Below are positions 34,893 through 43,819 of a DNA stretch of 64,000 nt, piece by piece. The position numbers were made by a program, and so were the translations under genes. The stretch is from Pseudomonadota bacterium (GTDB taxonomy: Bacteria > Myxococcota_A > Polyangia > Polyangiales > Polyangiaceae), in the NCBI GenBank assembly GCA_023428245.1, contig JAEYYX010000105.1, positions 1 to 64,000 of the forward strand, written 5' to 3'. The notes under the pieces were generated by a model. The model saw only the letters and a program-made list of their open reading frames with translations. It had not been told where the DNA came from and searched no databases. The first letter of the stretch is position 1. Each line of letters begins with the position of its first letter.

Positions 34893-35966
34893 TCACCCGG
34901 CTGCGCGAACCGTGCCAGACCGTGACAGAGGCCCGTACTCGAAGGCGACCGCGACGAGGGCGTTCAAGAGAACCAGCCCCACGAATCCCACGTAAAAGAA
35001 GAACGTCACCGCAGCTCCCTCTCGAACCACCACGTTCGGGTCCACGTAGAGCCCCATGCCCGCGTAAAGCGCGAGCTGAACCGCTCCGAAGAAACCAGGA
35101 GCGTTCGGGAGGGCGAAGCCGAGCGCCAGCACCCCCGTCACGGTCATCGACTCGATGAAGCTGAGCTCAAACCCGACAGCCCGCGCACCCCACACGAGTG
35201 CGAGCCCGTGGGTCGCTACGTGGAGCAGCGAAAGGAAAAGATACGGGAGAGCGAGACCCGGCTTCGGCAGAAACTTCGCCCCTTCTACCAGGCGCGCCGA
35301 CATGTGAGCGAGCACCTCTCCCCAGCGCGCGTTCAAACGCCCAACTGTGAGACGGATCAGGCGCTCAACCCACCTTTGTTTCCAGAGCAAAAGCGCCATG
35401 ACAAACAGCGCACCACCAAAGAGAACCGTTGCGGCCTGCGCCGCCCTTGGCACAAGCGCGACCGGCACCGCCAGGGTCCCGATGCGCTCAGGGAGCGGAT
35501 CCTGAGGCCGAGCAATCGCCAGGCCCGCGAGGAGCGTGAAGCCAAACAGCACGCCGTCCACGAGGCGTTCCGCTGCGACGGTTCCGGTGATGTTCCAACC
35601 CGAAACCTTTCCTTTCTCGCGCAGCAGTGCGGGGCGTGAGAACTCACCCAGACGAAGCGGCAGGATGAGAATCAGGGCGCCAGCGATCGAGCCGATGTTG
35701 AGGATCTTTCCGAAGGAGATTTGGGCAAGAGGCGCGACCAGGAAATGGTAGCGGGCGTACTTGAGGAGAATGCTGGCCTCGAGGCTGAGCGCGGCGAGCA
35801 GAAGCCACGAGACATTCAAACGATCGAGAGCGCCTTCGGGCGGGAGCAATGGAAGCGAGCCGGCTCGAAAAACGGCCACGAACCCGGCCAGAAGGACCAA
35901 TGAAAGCCCAAAAATCCGGGCGATACGGGCAGGTGACCAGGATTTTTTCGGAGGGTCCGGTTCCAT
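34893..35966 (-). CDS. Second LPG-synthase TM / flippase-like membrane protein
   Basis: The 357-residue protein has about eight helices and shares with the gene at 1757-2779 a helix ending in RYHFLV, a PLRLGEFSRPALLREK turn and AAERLVDG, plus a late PNAPGFFGAVQ motif. It lacks a synthase domain. The frame can be extended to a GTG at 36056, but the ATG at 35966 precedes the first hydrophobic helix and is preferred. It is divergent from the UbiA-family prenyltransferase (273 bases apart). Proteins of this kind are often found with glycolipid or polyprenyl-phosphate sugar genes, which suits that neighbour. Confidence 0.8.
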   Translation of the reverse strand: MEPDPPKKSWSPARIARIFGLSLVLLAGFVAVFRAGSLPLLPPEGALDRLNVSWLLLAALSLEASILLKYARYHFLVAPLAQISFGKILNIGSIAGALILILPLRLGEFSRPALLREKGKVSGWNITGTVAAERLVDGVLFGFTLLAGLAIARPQDPLPERIGTLAVPVALVPRAAQAATVLFGGALFVMALLLWKQRWVERLIRLTVGRLNARWGEVLAHMSARLVEGAKFLPKPGLALPYLFLSLLHVATHGLALVWGARAVGFELSFIESMTVTGVLALGFALPNAPGFFGAVQLALYAGMGLYVDPNVVVREGAAVTFFFYVGFVGLVLLNALVAVAFEYGPLSRSGTVRAAG

Positions 35967-36239
35967 GAGCAGCGTTCGTTTCCTATCAGCGGGCGCCGCC
36001 CCCAATCGCGCGGGGAGCCCGAGACGCGCGGCACGCCTCTTCGAAAAGAGGCGCACGCCGTCCCATGGATACGCGCCAAAAGCCCTAGACGCCAGACCCT
36101 GCTTATGATTGAAAGGCTGGGCTCATTGTGCCCGTTTTGGGCGAGTGCGTCCGGGGTCAAACCGATCACGTTCCTACGCGGTTCTCCCATGGGACCCTTC
36201 GATCCCTCCCCTGAGTCCGATTAGACCTTCAGCAGTCCC

Positions 36240-37232
36240 ATGACCGAAACCTCTCCCGCACTGCCGATCCGCGGCCGCCCGACTCTCCTTGGCCACCTGT
36301 CGATCGCTCGCATCGACCATTGGTTCAAGAACGTGTTCATGATTCCGGGTGGAATCGCGGCCTACGCGCTCGATCCGGACCACGTCGCGGACAACCTCGG
36401 CTTCCGGATCGCCGTGGGACTCCTGTCGATCTGTCTTGTCGCCTCGAGCAACTACACGATCAATGAGGTGCTCGATGCCCCGCACGATCTGTCTCATCCG
36501 ACGAAGAGATTGCGACCGGTGCCCGCCGGACGCGTCCACGTTCCGCTCGCCTACGTGCAGTGGTTGCTCTTGATGGTGGTGGGCATCGCGCTCGGCTGGA
36601 TGATCTCGCTCCCCTTCGCCATCACGGCCTTCGTGCTTTGGGTGATGGGCTGCGTGTACAATATCCGCCCGATCCGGAGCAAAGACGTCCCTTACCTCGA
36701 TGTCCTCTCCGAAGCGGTGAATAACCCGCTCCGCATGCTCGCCGGCTGGTTCATCGTCGGCACGGCTTCCGTCGCTCCGGGCTCCTTGCTCCTCAGCTAC
36801 TGGATGGTCGGCTGCTACTTCATGGCCATGAAGCGGTTCGCCGAATACCGCCAGATCGCAGATCCCGCGCGGGCAGGCGCCTACCGGAAATCTTTCCAAC
36901 ACTACACGGAGGAGCGACTCCTCGTGTCGATCATGTTCTACGGATCGTCGGCGATGCTCTTTCTCGGGACGTTCGTGATGCGTTACCGACTCGAAGAGAT
37001 CTTGGCCTTCCCGCTGGTTGCGCTGGTGATGGCGATCTACCTCTGGCTCGCGTTCAAGCCCGACTCCGCGGTGCAGCGACCCGAGGGCCTCTACAAGGAG
37101 CCCGTGCTCATGGTCGCGGTCGTCACTTGCAGTATCGTCGGGATCATCTTTTTGTTCGTGGACCTCCCGTGGCTGGCGGATTGGCTCGTCCCGACCGCGC
37201 CGACCCGCGGCCTGGACCCAGCCCCACAATAA
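36240..37232 (+). CDS. UbiA-family prenyltransferase (decaprenyl-phosphate phosphoribosyltransferase-like)
   Basis: The 330-residue membrane enzyme has nine helices and both family Asp motifs. The first is N75-D79-D83 (NEVLDAPHD) followed by KRLRPVPAG, and the second lies around residues 145-165 (DVPYLDVLSEAVNNPLR). An HWFKN opening (27-31) and the NYTINE stretch match the DPPR-synthase branch, which transfers phosphoribose to polyprenyl phosphate. Other UbiA enzymes prenylate aromatics, so substrate is a family inference. It is followed after 100 bases by the FG-GAP lipoprotein. Confidence 0.85.
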   Translation: MTETSPALPIRGRPTLLGHLSIARIDHWFKNVFMIPGGIAAYALDPDHVADNLGFRIAVGLLSICLVASSNYTINEVLDAPHDLSHPTKRLRPVPAGRVHVPLAYVQWLLLMVVGIALGWMISLPFAITAFVLWVMGCVYNIRPIRSKDVPYLDVLSEAVNNPLRMLAGWFIVGTASVAPGSLLLSYWMVGCYFMAMKRFAEYRQIADPARAGAYRKSFQHYTEERLLVSIMFYGSSAMLFLGTFVMRYRLEEILAFPLVALVMAIYLWLAFKPDSAVQRPEGLYKEPVLMVAVVTCSIVGIIFLFVDLPWLADWLVPTAPTRGLDPAPQ

Positions 37233-37332
37233 AGATCCGATTGGCCTAGGAGGCAGGGACCGTTTTTCACGGCCCTCACAAGTCCCCTGTTGCCTCACAG
37301 ATCCCGCGGGATACTGTGGTCGAGGGTTTCCG

Positions 37333-38907
37333 GTGCGCTTTCGTTGGGCTTTGCTTTGGCTCCTCACCGCTCCTGTTGGCTGCGGCACACGCTCAGCTTT
37401 GCTCTGGGATACGGCGGGAGAGCCCGCCTTCGAAGAGAGCGGTGGCGCGCCCTCTGAGCGGGGCGCTGGAGGCCGAGGACTCGGGGGCTCCGCTCAGGGA
37501 GGCGCGGCGTCAGGGGGCCGCTCAGGAGGCGCAGGCGGGGCAAGCGCTGGAGGTTCGAGCGGAGCCGGAGGCGAGCCCGCGAGCGGGGGCGCTCCGACCT
37601 GCGCCCACGAAGGAAACTGTCCTGTCGAAGTCCGCGCGCCGAATGCAGATGCGGGGGACCAGTTCGGGTTCAGCGTGGCGATCTCCGGCGACACCCTCGC
37701 GGTCGGGGCCTCTTGGGAGGCTGGAAGAGGAGGCCTCGATCCCGACGATAACAGCGTGAGCGAGAGCGGAGCGGTTTATGTCTTCGTGCGCCGGGGCGAT
37801 GAGTGGGTTCAAGAGGCGTACCTGAAGGCATCGAACCCAGACCCCGGAGACTGGTTCGGGCGCAGGATTGCGCTTGATGGGGATACGCTGGTGGTCGGGG
37901 CTTACGGAGAGGACTCCGGCGGCAGTGACCCTTCGGCCAACTCGGTGACCGATGCCGGCGCAGCCTATGTCTTCGAGCGTCGCGACGGACAGTGGCTCCA
38001 AGAGGCCTATCTCAAGAGCCGAGACCCCTCGCCGACAGCTTGGTTCGGACGGCGCGTCGCCGTAGCAGGGGATCGCATCGCCATCGGCGCCTATGGCGAT
38101 GATCGGGCGGGACAGAACACGGGCTCTGTGGCCGTTTTCGAGCGCGCCGATCGAGAATGGAAGGAGGCGGCCGAGCTCTTCGCCTCTCCCGTCGGCAGCG
38201 GTGCCCAGTTTGGCTCGAGCGTCGCGTTCGTCGACGACTCTCTTTTCATCGCGGCCATCGGAGAGTCCAGCGGAACCGGTGATCCCTTCGACACCTCCGC
38301 GCCGGCCGCAGGCGCCGTCTATGAGTTCCGGCGCACAGAAATGGGCTACCTACAAACTGCTTACATCAAAGCCAGCGATCCAGACGCGAGGGATTCGTTC
38401 GGGGTCAGCCTCGCGGCGGACGAACATTTCCTCGTGGTCGGGGCCTACGGTGAAGACTCGCCCGCCCGAGGTCCAGGGCCGGGCCCGGGAGCTTTCGCGC
38501 GAGGCTCGGGGGCCACTTACATCTTCGAACGCCAAGCAGACACCTTCGTCCAGGTTCAGAAGCTGAAGGCGGGCGATGCGGATCCCGGCGATAACTTCGG
38601 CAGCAGCGTCACGCTCGCCGAAGGTCGCATAGCCATCGGGGCATTTGGTGATGACAGCGGACACCCCGATCGCCCGGGCGACAACTCCGCCTCGAACTCC
38701 GGTACGACCTACCTCTTCGAACAAGCGCAGAGCGGCGGGTTTGTCGAAGTGAAGCGTCTCAAGGCCCCCGAGGTCAACGCGGGAGACCGCTTCGGTTGGG
38801 CCATCACCTCCACCCCGACGACCCTTGTCGTAGGCGCCTACGGCGCAGGGAGCTCCCCCCGCAGCCCGAACTCGGGCCTCGGAGCCGTCCATATCTTCTC
38901 TTGGTAA
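37333..38907 (+). CDS. FG-GAP repeat (beta-propeller) lipoprotein
   Basis: The 524-residue surface lipoprotein has a GTG start, a lipobox at C17 (LTAPVGC) and a Gly/Ser/Ala-rich linker (about 36-85). Seven repeats of roughly 55-65 residues follow, each built as D.FG.SVA, GDTL.VGA.GED and GAVYVFE (for example DQFGFSVAISGDTLAVGA and DWFGRRIALDGDTLVVGA). Seven such repeats form an integrin-alpha-like propeller, probably calcium-binding through the DxDxDG-like loops. Protein or glycan adhesion is the likely role. The linker style matches the esterase lipoproteins downstream. Confidence 0.87.
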   Translation: MRFRWALLWLLTAPVGCGTRSALLWDTAGEPAFEESGGAPSERGAGGRGLGGSAQGGAASGGRSGGAGGASAGGSSGAGGEPASGGAPTCAHEGNCPVEVRAPNADAGDQFGFSVAISGDTLAVGASWEAGRGGLDPDDNSVSESGAVYVFVRRGDEWVQEAYLKASNPDPGDWFGRRIALDGDTLVVGAYGEDSGGSDPSANSVTDAGAAYVFERRDGQWLQEAYLKSRDPSPTAWFGRRVAVAGDRIAIGAYGDDRAGQNTGSVAVFERADREWKEAAELFASPVGSGAQFGSSVAFVDDSLFIAAIGESSGTGDPFDTSAPAAGAVYEFRRTEMGYLQTAYIKASDPDARDSFGVSLAADEHFLVVGAYGEDSPARGPGPGPGAFARGSGATYIFERQADTFVQVQKLKAGDADPGDNFGSSVTLAEGRIAIGAFGDDSGHPDRPGDNSASNSGTTYLFEQAQSGGFVEVKRLKAPEVNAGDRFGWAITSTPTTLVVGAYGAGSSPRSPNSGLGAVHIFSW

Positions 38908-39041
38908 CGGACGAAGTCCGCTCACGAATTCGGGGGGCAGACCTCTCCAAATCCGAGCGCACGGCGCACCCTGGGCCCCGCCGGCCGCGCGCTTGACGCC
39001 CCCTCGAACCTCCATCAAGGAGCGAGCGCTGCGAGGTCCCC

Positions 39042-40850
39042 GTGCAGATCGCCTTCGTCCTCTTCGTTCTGTTTGGCTCGGTCGCTCTGTTCGTGAGCGA
39101 CCGCTACCGCATGGACCTCGTCGGCTTCTCGGCGCTCACGCTCCTTCTCTTGGGAGGAGTCTTGACCGTTCCGGAAGCGCTCGCGGGCTTTTCGGATCCA
39201 AGCGTGCACATGATCGGTGGCCTCTTCATCGTCGGTGCAGCCGTGTTCGAGACAGGCCTCGCCGAGCGCTTCGGCAATCTCATCGAGCGTTTCGGGGGCG
39301 AGAGCCAGACGCGGCTACTCCTCTCGATTCTCGTCGCGACGTCGTGCCTCTCGGCGTTCTTGAGCTCAACGGGCACCGTCGCCCTGATGGTGCCTGTGGT
39401 CCTGACCCTCGCGCGGCGAGCTCAGGTCAGTCCTTCGAAGCTCCTGATCCCTCTTGCCTACGCCACCCTGCTCGGAGGCTTGCTCACGCTCATCGCAACA
39501 GCGCCGAACCTGGTCGTCTCGGCCGCCCTGCAGAGCGCAGGCTATCGTCCCTTCTCCTTCTTCGACTTCACAGGTCCGGGTCTGATCCTCGTCGCCGCGG
39601 GCATCGCCTTCTTGGTCACTCTCGGGCCCAAGCTCCTGCCCGATCGGGCGCCGCTCGGAGAAAATGTCGACAGAATGCCGAGCGCTCGGGAGCTGTGGCA
39701 ACGCTACGGACTGGCTGGCTGGATCCTCGAGGTGCGCGTCGAACCCGATTCGCCGCTCATCGGGAAGAGTATCAGGGACAGCGCCGTACGATCTCGATTT
39801 GGGGTCGTGATCATGGCCGTCCGGAGCCCGGACGAAGAGGAGGTGAACCTCGAGCGCCCGCTCCCGGAGCGGATCCTCGGCCCGGGAGATATCCTCACGA
39901 TCAAAGGCGCGCCGTCGTCGATGGCCGCCTTCTGTGGCGAGACCCATCTCACCGAGATCGCAGAGCCCGAGAGCCTGCCCAAGGGAACCGTGGTGGCAGA
40001 GCTGTTGATCCCGCCCGGCTCTCACCTCGTCGGCAAGACCATTCGGGACAGCCGCCTTCGCAGCCGATTCGGTGTGACGATCGTGGCAGTGTTCCGCACG
40101 CGAGAAGTGCTGCGTGATTCGGTGGCACTCACGACGACCCAGGTAGGCGACCTCTTGCTCGCCCTCGGCAGCGCCACCTCCCTCGCCAAACTGCGCGATG
40201 AGCTCTCGGACGTTCTCGTCGTCACCGAGAGCGAGGCCCTCAACAAGGGCCGTTTCCGTCGCCACCGCGCTCCTCACGCCCTTGTCGTGGTCTTGGCCAT
40301 GCTGCTCGGATTCGCCTTCGAGTGGACGGCCCCCGTCACCGTCGTCCTCGCCGCTGCGCTCGGCATGCTCGTTTTCGGATGCCTCGACGCCAAATCCGCC
40401 GAACGCTCAGTGAACTGGGAGAGTCTGCTCCTGATTGCGACATTTCTCCCGATGACGACAGCTCTGACGAAGGTTGGGGTCATCGACCTCGTCGTAAGCG
40501 GCATCGCAACGGTGACCGGAGGCGCCGGGCCCTACGTGGTCATGGCTGCGCTCTTCTGGCTCACCGTCCTTTGCGGAGTCTTCATCTCAAACACCGCAAC
40601 AGCGGTGCTCGTGGCCCCGATCGCGATTCAAGTCGCAGGGAACCTTCACATCGAGCCCCATCCCCTGCTCATGGCGGTGGCCATCGCCTGCTCTTCCGCC
40701 TTTTTGACCCCGGTGAGCTCGCCGGTCAATCTCTTGGTCGCCAACCCCGGCTCCTACCGCTTCGGGGACTTCGGACGCATCGGGGCGCCCCTATTGTTGG
40801 TGGTTTTCGCGATCACGCTCCTGATCGTGCCGCTGTTCTTCCCCTTCTGA
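39042..40850 (+). CDS. SLC13-type permease with two RCK_C (TrkA-C) domains
   Basis: The 602-residue protein has helices in the anion-permease plan at both ends (MDLVGFSALTLLLLGG, FLSSTGTVALMVPV and the late FISNTATAVLVAPIAIQVA and TPVSSPVNLLVANPG). The SSTGT and SNTAT motifs mark the two substrate-binding halves. The middle (about 225-395) holds two TrkA-C-type regulatory domains (LIGKSIRDSAVRSRFGV and LVGKTIRDSRLRSRFGV, about 80 residues apart). Substrates in the family are sulfate, phosphate or di/tricarboxylates. Start GTG with GAGG five bases upstream. It ends near a hairpin at 40888-40918. Confidence 0.86.
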   Translation: MQIAFVLFVLFGSVALFVSDRYRMDLVGFSALTLLLLGGVLTVPEALAGFSDPSVHMIGGLFIVGAAVFETGLAERFGNLIERFGGESQTRLLLSILVATSCLSAFLSSTGTVALMVPVVLTLARRAQVSPSKLLIPLAYATLLGGLLTLIATAPNLVVSAALQSAGYRPFSFFDFTGPGLILVAAGIAFLVTLGPKLLPDRAPLGENVDRMPSARELWQRYGLAGWILEVRVEPDSPLIGKSIRDSAVRSRFGVVIMAVRSPDEEEVNLERPLPERILGPGDILTIKGAPSSMAAFCGETHLTEIAEPESLPKGTVVAELLIPPGSHLVGKTIRDSRLRSRFGVTIVAVFRTREVLRDSVALTTTQVGDLLLALGSATSLAKLRDELSDVLVVTESEALNKGRFRRHRAPHALVVVLAMLLGFAFEWTAPVTVVLAAALGMLVFGCLDAKSAERSVNWESLLLIATFLPMTTALTKVGVIDLVVSGIATVTGGAGPYVVMAALFWLTVLCGVFISNTATAVLVAPIAIQVAGNLHIEPHPLLMAVAIACSSAFLTPVSSPVNLLVANPGSYRFGDFGRIGAPLLLVVFAITLLIVPLFFPF

Positions 40851-40887
40851 AGAAGCGGACGCGAGTATAGGTTCGGAGCCGCCCTCG

Positions 40888-40918
40888 CCTCTCACGCAGC
40901 GTCGCTGTCAGTGAGAGG
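40888..40918. terminator. Hairpin between convergent genes
   Basis: CCTCTCAC (40888-40895) pairs with GTGAGAGG (40911-40918), with an internal CAGCG/CGCTG inverted repeat in the loop. It lies between the convergent permease and the CE2-like esterase, and could serve both. No T-tract follows. Confidence 0.6.
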
Positions 40919-40922
40919 AGCC

Positions 40923-42233
40923 TCACCAATGGAGCTTCGTGCGAAGCTCCTCGGTCAGCACCGTGGCCATCGAGGCGTGCTTCTTCGTATTCGGATGCCA
41001 GTCGCAACCGAGCTCACCCGTACCCTGGGCTGCGTACTCGAGGAAGCCTACGTTCTCGTCGCCCATGCTCGTCATCGACTCTAGAGCATTCTGCAGATAG
41101 GCGCGGGCCTTGTTCAGGTCTTCTCCATTCAGCATCGGGCCCAGCGTGACAAGCAAATAGGCCTCTGGATGGCGGTCGCGCAGATCGGCGAGGAAGCGAA
41201 AGTACTCGTCCTCGAAAGCGACCCCCGGATCTCCCGTGGCAAAGTCATTCGTGCCGAGGTTCACCACCACCACATCCGGCTCCCGCACAAAGTCCCAGCT
41301 CGTGGACGCATCCATAGTCAGCGTCCGCTCATAAGAGATCGGCAGAAGATCCGAGGTTCCTCCGTCGTAGTTTCGAATGATCCCGTGACCCGAGATCGCG
41401 ATCGTACTGAGCTCGGCTCCCAGCTCTCGCGCCGCGATAGCGCCGTAACTCACGAAATGGCTCTCGGTGTCAAAAGAGAAGGGACAATACTGGTCGGCGC
41501 CGAGGTTCCCGTAACCGCAGGTGATCGAGTCTCCGACGATCTCGATGACCCGATTCGGGAGCTCCGGTGGCTCGAGGAGCTCGCCTTCGACCACTTGGAT
41601 CTCGGAGACCGCAGTCGTTCCATATTGGCCTTCGGTTTCCCGGTGCAGAACGAGCGTGTGCTCTCCCGCCCCGAGACCTTCCGCGAGCGCAATCGTCGCC
41701 TCCCCTTGCTGGGCAGTGATGGAGCGAGGCTCCTCGTCATCCACGACCACCTGAAACACGACAGGCTCATCGTTCGACCACTTCACCCGGAGGCCCGTCC
41801 CCGAGAAGCGCGCGAGGAAGCCCGTCCCCGACCAAGTGAACCGTGGCCGGGCCGGCTCACGCCCGTCGACGCGCCCCACGAACCGAACTCCCAAGTACAC
41901 GGGGCCCGGTTCCTTGTCCTCGCCCTCGGCTCCGCCGCTTCCCTGCGCGCCACCGCTCCCTGGCAAGGAACCGCCCGTTCCTCCCGTGGCCGCGCCTCCC
42001 GTCCCGAGCGTCGGTCCGCCGCCACTTTCCGAGCCGCCGCTCGCGGCGTTGCCCGGTGCACCTCCAGCTGGGTTTCCTGCGCCTCCGCTCTCCGCTGCGC
42101 TGCCGCCCGCGCTGAGGCTCCCTCCACTCTGTGTGCCGTCATCGATTCTTCCCGAATCGGAAGATTCCGCACAGGAGGAGGCGAACGCGAGAGCGACACA
42201 ACCGAGCAGGAGCGCGGGGTGGCAGAGAATCAT
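40923..42233 (-). CDS. SGNH/CE2-like esterase lipoprotein
   Basis: The 436-residue lipoprotein has a lipobox at C21 (FASSC) and a long Gly/Ser/Ala linker (about 28-105). A beta-sandwich (about 115-220) like the jelly-roll module of CE2 esterases precedes an SGNH hydrolase domain with GDSIT (S236 nucleophile), GTND (327-330) and the catalytic D411 and H413 in CDWHPN. CE2 enzymes deacetylate xylan, mannan or glucan. The start ATG has AGGA seven bases upstream. It is the first of three esterase lipoproteins on the minus strand, the others at 43820 and 45298. Confidence 0.88.
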   Translation of the reverse strand: MILCHPALLLGCVALAFASSCAESSDSGRIDDGTQSGGSLSAGGSAAESGGAGNPAGGAPGNAASGGSESGGGPTLGTGGAATGGTGGSLPGSGGAQGSGGAEGEDKEPGPVYLGVRFVGRVDGREPARPRFTWSGTGFLARFSGTGLRVKWSNDEPVVFQVVVDDEEPRSITAQQGEATIALAEGLGAGEHTLVLHRETEGQYGTTAVSEIQVVEGELLEPPELPNRVIEIVGDSITCGYGNLGADQYCPFSFDTESHFVSYGAIAARELGAELSTIAISGHGIIRNYDGGTSDLLPISYERTLTMDASTSWDFVREPDVVVVNLGTNDFATGDPGVAFEDEYFRFLADLRDRHPEAYLLVTLGPMLNGEDLNKARAYLQNALESMTSMGDENVGFLEYAAQGTGELGCDWHPNTKKHASMATVLTEELRTKLHW

Positions 42234-42341
42234 GTGATTTTCCTAACACGGCCGCGGGAAGGAGAGTAGCGGGCGCATAGCTCGCGAAAAAACGCCGCCA
42301 AGCGGAGGCGCCTTGGCGCGATCTCTGCAGAGTCGGAGCCC

Positions 42342-42842
42342 ATGAAGCCCCCGCTCCTCCGTGCCGATGCGCCCTCGCTTCCCTCACTTTTCGGCCGCTA
42401 TACCGCAGTCCTCGCCGACCACGACGCACTGCATCAAGTTCTCGCGCAGCTCCGGGAGATGAGTCGCATCGGCGCGAGCGGACAAGAATTTCCTCCTGAG
42501 CTCCGGCCCGATGTCCTCTTGTTCTGCTTGGAAAATGTCCTCACAGAACACTTCGCTCGGGAGGAGTCGATCCAATACTTCGGAACCCTTGAGGCAGCGT
42601 CCCCTGCTCTTGCCCAGACCATTGCCAAGCTCCGAACGGAGCATGAGGCGCTTCTCCACGCTACCAGTCGTCTCATCGCCCTGAGCCGAGACGAAGCGCG
42701 CCTCTACGGCCTCTCGGCGGCAACCCTGGGCCTCCTCGAGTGGCTTGAACGTCACGAGCGAGAGGAAAATCGCCTCATGACCGATTTCCTCTCGGAAGCT
42801 CCTCCAGAGGACAATGACTCGGACGGAGGGGGACCCGCCTAA
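42342..42842 (+). CDS. Hemerythrin-like (HHE) protein
   Basis: The 166-residue four-helix protein carries the histidine pairs expected of a di-iron hemerythrin fold: DHDALH (H27, H31), EHFAREE, EHEALL and HEREENRL. Such proteins bind oxygen, nitric oxide or iron, and some act in repair of iron clusters. The closing DNDSDGGGPA tail is polar and variable. There is no signal peptide, so it is cytoplasmic. It is divergent from the CE2-like gene (108 bases). The neighbouring 214 bases downstream hold no clear gene. Confidence 0.8.
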   Translation: MKPPLLRADAPSLPSLFGRYTAVLADHDALHQVLAQLREMSRIGASGQEFPPELRPDVLLFCLENVLTEHFAREESIQYFGTLEAASPALAQTIAKLRTEHEALLHATSRLIALSRDEARLYGLSAATLGLLEWLERHEREENRLMTDFLSEAPPEDNDSDGGGPA

Positions 42843-43056
42843 GCGCAATTCCTGCGCTCGACCAGAATGAGGGTGCACATCCTGCGCGTTCACTGGGGCA
42901 ACCGTCCCTTTTGAGGCCAACTCGGGGGTGCCTCGGACGGGCCCGAGCGGCTCATTCCGACAAGAGCGCGCGGCCAGCGCTTCTCTCCCACATTCAGAGT
43001 TCAGCCTGGCCCGGTCCCTGCATCACTCCGAATGAAACCGCTCACAAGGAGGAACA

Positions 43057-43269
43057 ATGGAGAAGAAGTCTTTCAGAGATCAGCGTCGTGTTCTTTGGCT
43101 CATCGGAGGTGTAATCCTCCTCGGAGGCATCCTCGCCTGGGGCATCTTCGCTCCCGGAACAAGTGAGCTCCCTGGAAGCGGCGGACCCGACGTACAATTG
43201 CCGAGCATGTCGAACGTCCCGGGGCAATCCGCTCCGAAGATGGACATTGAGACGCAGGAAGAGCGCTGA
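43057..43269 (+). CDS. Small single-pass membrane protein
   Basis: The 70-residue protein has a basic start (MEKKSFRDQRR), one transmembrane helix (about 12-31, rich in Leu/Ile/Gly) and a Pro/Ser/Gly-rich external tail. An AAGGAGGA ribosome-binding site six bases upstream is the strongest in the region, so this gene is probably well translated. No family is recognised. It is convergent with the acidic protein at 43304. Confidence 0.65.
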   Translation: MEKKSFRDQRRVLWLIGGVILLGGILAWGIFAPGTSELPGSGGPDVQLPSMSNVPGQSAPKMDIETQEER

Positions 43270-43303
43270 ACAGCCTAAGTCAGCAGCCGAGGGCTCGAGA
43301 CTC

Positions 43304-43720
43304 TCAGTCGTCGCTCTCGTCCGACCCGTCGTCTTCCTCGCCATGCGTGAGAGGTAAGGGCTCGCGCATGGCATCCTCGGTGTTCGACTCGTCGGTTCCA
43401 CCGGCGTACTCCACGTTCCCTGATGTTTCAATGAATGGTCCGCCTTGCTCCTCATCGACCAGCGCGTCGAGCTCTTCTGTCAGCGCGTCCTCGCCGCTCG
43501 TCATCGAAGCGACAGCTGTCTCCGCCAGCTCTTCGGCGAAGTCGTCGTCCACATTGTCAGGTTCAACAAAGGCGTGCCCTTGACCTTCCCGAGAGGAGCC
43601 CGAGAGCGCCAAGAGACGCTCGGCATGCGCTGGATCGAGGTGCCCTGGACGATCGTACCGGGCGCGCTCGGCCGCTGAGGGGACCTGAAGAGCGGGACGC
43701 GAGCTCGGCTTCTTTTCCAT
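43304..43720 (-). CDS. Acidic hypothetical protein
   Basis: The 138-residue protein has a short basic start (MEKKPSSRPALQ), a helical middle (AHAERLLALSG) and a highly acidic second half, closing in a DD/EE/SD-rich tail (HGEEDDGSDESDD). It has no signal peptide or metal motif. Its size and acidity suggest a nucleic-acid mimic or binding partner of a basic protein, but that is speculation. ATG start. It is convergent with the small membrane protein and lies upstream of nothing else on its strand within 99 bases. Confidence 0.6.
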   Translation of the reverse strand: MEKKPSSRPALQVPSAAERARYDRPGHLDPAHAERLLALSGSSREGQGHAFVEPDNVDDDFAEELAETAVASMTSGEDALTEELDALVDEEQGGPFIETSGNVEYAGGTDESNTEDAMREPLPLTHGEEDDGSDESDD

Positions 43721-43776
43721 GGTCCCCCAGACTGTACTCCGTCTCCAGGAAAAAGGAGATACGCAAAACGTAAGAG

Positions 43777-43808
43777 GTGACCGGCGCCTCGGACGAGGGG
43801 CCGGTCAC
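43777..43808 (-). terminator. Hairpin downstream of the CE1-like esterase
   Basis: GTGACCGG (43777-43784) pairs with CCGGTCAC (43801-43808), with an inner CCTC/GAGG pairing. It lies 11 bases beyond the stop of the minus-strand esterase. A short T-run occurs further downstream on that strand. Confidence 0.65.
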
Positions 43809-43819
43809 TCTCGAGCGGC

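Noticed and set aside
36174..37388. A 404-codon minus-strand open frame across the UbiA-family gene
   Set aside because: Antisense to a recognised membrane enzyme, and its translation is His/Glu/Arg-rich with no known domain.
37333..38907. Repeat-bearing protein considered as a toxin or adhesin-like RTX protein
   Set aside because: The repeats fit FG-GAP propeller blades (seven copies), not nonapeptide RTX repeats.
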